A stretch of 64,000 bases of DNA, taken from positions 248,001-312,000 of the forward strand of contig NZ_LPUX01000061.1 in the NCBI RefSeq assembly GCF_001651865.1. Reading direction: 5' to 3'. The position numbers and the translations under genes were made by a program. The notes beneath the pieces were generated by a model. It ran no database searches. It worked only from the letters and a program-made list of their open reading frames with translations, and had not been told where the DNA came from. Numbering within the stretch: the first letter of the stretch is position 1; every line of letters begins with the position of its first letter. Source of the DNA: Sinorhizobium glycinis (GTDB taxonomy: Bacteria; Pseudomonadota; Alphaproteobacteria; Rhizobiales; Rhizobiaceae). Positions 62,428-64,000 of the stretch are shown here, in pieces.

Positions 62428-63453
62428 ATGGTGACGGATCAAGGCGACAGAGCTTCTGCAGCCGACGGCGGACCGGTTCGTCACATTCCCGTCATGCTCG
62501 CCGAGGTGCTTGAGGCTCTCGATCCGGCCCCCGGCAAGGTCGTGCTCGACGGCACTTTCGGCGCCGGGGGCTATACTTCCGCGATCCTGGACAGGGGTGC
62601 CGACGTGATAGCGCTCGACCGGGATCCGACGGCGATCGCTGCGGGCCGGCCGATGGCTGCCGCCGCTGGCGGAAGGCTCAAGCTCATCCATTCGCGTTTT
62701 TCGGAGCTGGCGGATCATGCGCCGGACGGCGGGCTCGACGGCATCGTGCTCGACATCGGTGTTTCGTCCATGCAGATCGATGAGGCGGAGCGCGGCTTCT
62801 CCTTCCAGAAGCAGGGGCCGCTCGATATGCGCATGTCCGGTGCCGGCGTTTCGGCCGCCGATGTCGTCAATCGGGCCAAGGTCTCCGATCTCATTCGCAT
62901 CTTCGGCTTCCTGGGCGAGGAGAAACAGGCGGGTGGCATCGCGCGTGCGATCGAGAAGCGGCGTGCAGGGGCGCCTTTCGAAACCACCCGCGATCTCGCC
63001 AACCTCATCGAGACGGTGACGCCGCGCAAGGCGAAGGACAAGATCCATCCGGCGACGCGCGTCTTCCAGGCGCTGCGCATCTTCGTCAACGACGAGCTCG
63101 GCGAACTCGCCAATGCACTTTTTGCCGCCGAACGGGTCCTGAAGCCTGGCGGACGGCTCGTCGTCGTCACCTTTCACTCGCTCGAGGACAGGATCGTCAA
63201 GACGTTCTTCCAGGACCGCTCGGGCAAGGCGGGCGGTTCGCGCCACCTTCCGCTGGTGACGGCACGCGACGCAACCTTCACGCCAGTCGGCAAGCCTATG
63301 GTTGCAGCAAGCGAGGAAGAATCGTCCCGCAATCCGCGTGCCCGGTCGGCGAAACTCAGGGCCGGTATCCGTACCGAGGCTCGGTCTCCGGGAAACGATC
63401 TGTCCATTTTCAACCTGCCGGAGCTGGCGAGCCTTGCCAGACTAGGAGGCTAA
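62428..63453 (+). CDS. rsmH: 16S rRNA (cytosine(1402)-N(4))-methyltransferase
   Basis: A 341-residue MraW/RsmH enzyme that methylates C1402 in the 16S rRNA decoding centre. Motifs: [10 protein letters not shown] about residues 19-28, [10 protein letters not shown] about 41-50, and the conserved D-M-R-M region about 133-136; C-terminal [10 protein letters not shown] about 248-257. The ATG at 62428 follows GGAGAGG, 14 bases after the mraZ stop. Confidence 0.96.
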   Translation: MVTDQGDRASAADGGPVRHIPVMLAEVLEALDPAPGKVVLDGTFGAGGYTSAILDRGADVIALDRDPTAIAAGRPMAAAAGGRLKLIHSRFSELADHAPDGGLDGIVLDIGVSSMQIDEAERGFSFQKQGPLDMRMSGAGVSAADVVNRAKVSDLIRIFGFLGEEKQAGGIARAIEKRRAGAPFETTRDLANLIETVTPRKAKDKIHPATRVFQALRIFVNDELGELANALFAAERVLKPGGRLVVVTFHSLEDRIVKTFFQDRSGKAGGSRHLPLVTARDATFTPVGKPMVAASEEESSRNPRARSAKLRAGIRTEARSPGNDLSIFNLPELASLARLGG

Positions 63454-63459
63454 GAGGCG

Positions 63460-63861
63460 ATGCTCAGAACGCTCGACATCGTGCTGATTGTCATCATGAC
63501 GGGGGCCGCCACGGTCACCTACACGATCAAGCACCAGGCAGAGAACAAGCTCGAGGAGGTCCGCAGGCTCGATGCCGCGATCAAGCTCGAGGAGGACACG
63601 ATCGACCTGCTCAAGGCCGACTGGGCGCTGCTCACTCAGCCCAACCGGCTGGAGCGGCTCGTCGGCGCATTCGCCGCCGACCTGCAGCTCGCGCCGACGC
63701 CCTCGACGCAACTGGCCAGACCCGAGGAGCTGCCGATGCTGAAGGCGGATGTGCCGCCTCCGGAGGAGGACAAGGACAAGAAGGGGAAAGGCAAGAAGGA
63801 AGACGGCGTCGCCGCCGTCATCAATGCCGATAACATCGCAACAGGTTCGGTGGCGCGCTGA
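63460..63861 (+). CDS. ftsL: Cell division protein FtsL
   Basis: A 133-residue single-pass protein. A short N-terminus is followed by one membrane helix (I-V-L-I-V-I-M-T-G-A-A, residues about 7-22) and a coiled-coil stretch (E-N-K-L-E-E-V-R-R-L-D-A-A-I) ending in a Lys/Asp-rich tail. FtsL joins FtsB and FtsQ to activate septal wall synthesis. Identity rests on topology and position between rsmH and ftsI, since FtsL sequences vary greatly. Confidence 0.88.
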   Translation: MLRTLDIVLIVIMTGAATVTYTIKHQAENKLEEVRRLDAAIKLEEDTIDLLKADWALLTQPNRLERLVGAFAADLQLAPTPSTQLARPEELPMLKADVPPPEEDKDKKGKGKKEDGVAAVINADNIATGSVAR

Positions 63862-64000
63862 TGTCGTTTCTCTCCCGTATCATGGTGTTGAAGAGCAAGG
63901 CGCATTTTTCGGCCGGCGGCAACAACCGCCCCGCGGAGGCGGGCGCCAATGTTACCTTCCAGGGGACGCGCAAGAAGAGCGCTAGCCAGGCGAAGAGCCG
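63861..64000 (+). CDS. ftsI: Penicillin-binding protein FtsI (PBP3), N-terminal fragment
   Basis: The first 46 residues of a gene that runs off the right edge. The start codon shares one base with the ftsL stop (TGATG). The visible cytosolic tail (M-S-F-L-S-R-I-M-V-L-K-S-K) is basic and precedes the expected membrane helix, as in FtsI of other alpha-proteobacteria. The call rests mostly on cluster order. Confidence 0.85.
   Translation, partial: MSFLSRIMVLKSKAHFSAGGNNRPAEAGANVTFQGTRKKSASQAKS

Overview
The window looks like chromosomal DNA of a fast-growing rhizobium, most likely Sinorhizobium/Ensifer. The evidence is the high GC content, the gene families and their order (btaBA, pfp, rnpB, then mraZ-rsmH-ftsL-ftsI), and many short palindromic repeats of the RIME type. 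I judged this by recognition only, without a database search. I saw no phage, transposase, CRISPR array, tRNA or rRNA operon. Two genes are cut by the window edges: a CocE-type hydrolase on the left and ftsI on the right.

Layout. 1-5936 (minus): a peptide-type ABC transporter operon ending in a CocE/NonD hydrolase. 6181-14327: a carnitine/gamma-butyrobetaine catabolic block with a CaiD-like hydratase, an ADP-forming acyl-CoA ligase, an acyl-CoA dehydrogenase, a carnitine dehydrogenase fused to a thioesterase, and a BKACE cleavage enzyme, with a divergent GlxA-type AraC regulator. Together these could turn gamma-butyrobetaine or carnitine into glycine betaine. 14528-20482: a PotABCD-like ABC transporter plus an SDR dehydrogenase, facing a LuxR-type regulator. 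20576-21298: lumazine synthase under an FMN riboswitch. 21420-26446: a second ABC importer (AfuABC / 2-aminoethylphosphonate type) with an RpiR regulator.

26611-33218 (plus) encodes an N-formylglutamate amidohydrolase-like protein, an APC permease, a glutamine-synthetase-like ligase, an aldehyde dehydrogenase and an iron-type alcohol dehydrogenase. This resembles a gamma-glutamylation route for an amine whose identity cannot be read from the sequence; an OrdL/PuuB-like oxidase lies nearby (34205-35494). 33420-44640 is mixed: an orphan ParA, an L,D-transpeptidase, a DUF4432 protein, a rhodanese-like protein, a ThDP enzyme, a lipase, an RNase T2 with altered catalytic residues, and EttA.

45006-46998 holds a SahR-like ArsR/methyltransferase regulator with a clear operator, followed by metF. 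47551-61116 carries many cell-envelope functions: a 25-residue membrane microprotein, four lytic or muramidase-type enzymes plus an amidase, betaine-lipid synthesis (btaA/btaB), PPi-dependent phosphofructokinase and a DjlA-like co-chaperone. The window ends with RNase P RNA and the start of the division and cell wall cluster, whose upstream region carries four evenly spaced MraZ boxes.

Palindromic repeats sit inside several apparent operons, between co-directional genes (9064-9200, 10462-10604, 12140-12338, 17010-17170, 30505-30657). Two further MITE-like elements flank ettA/sahR and metF.
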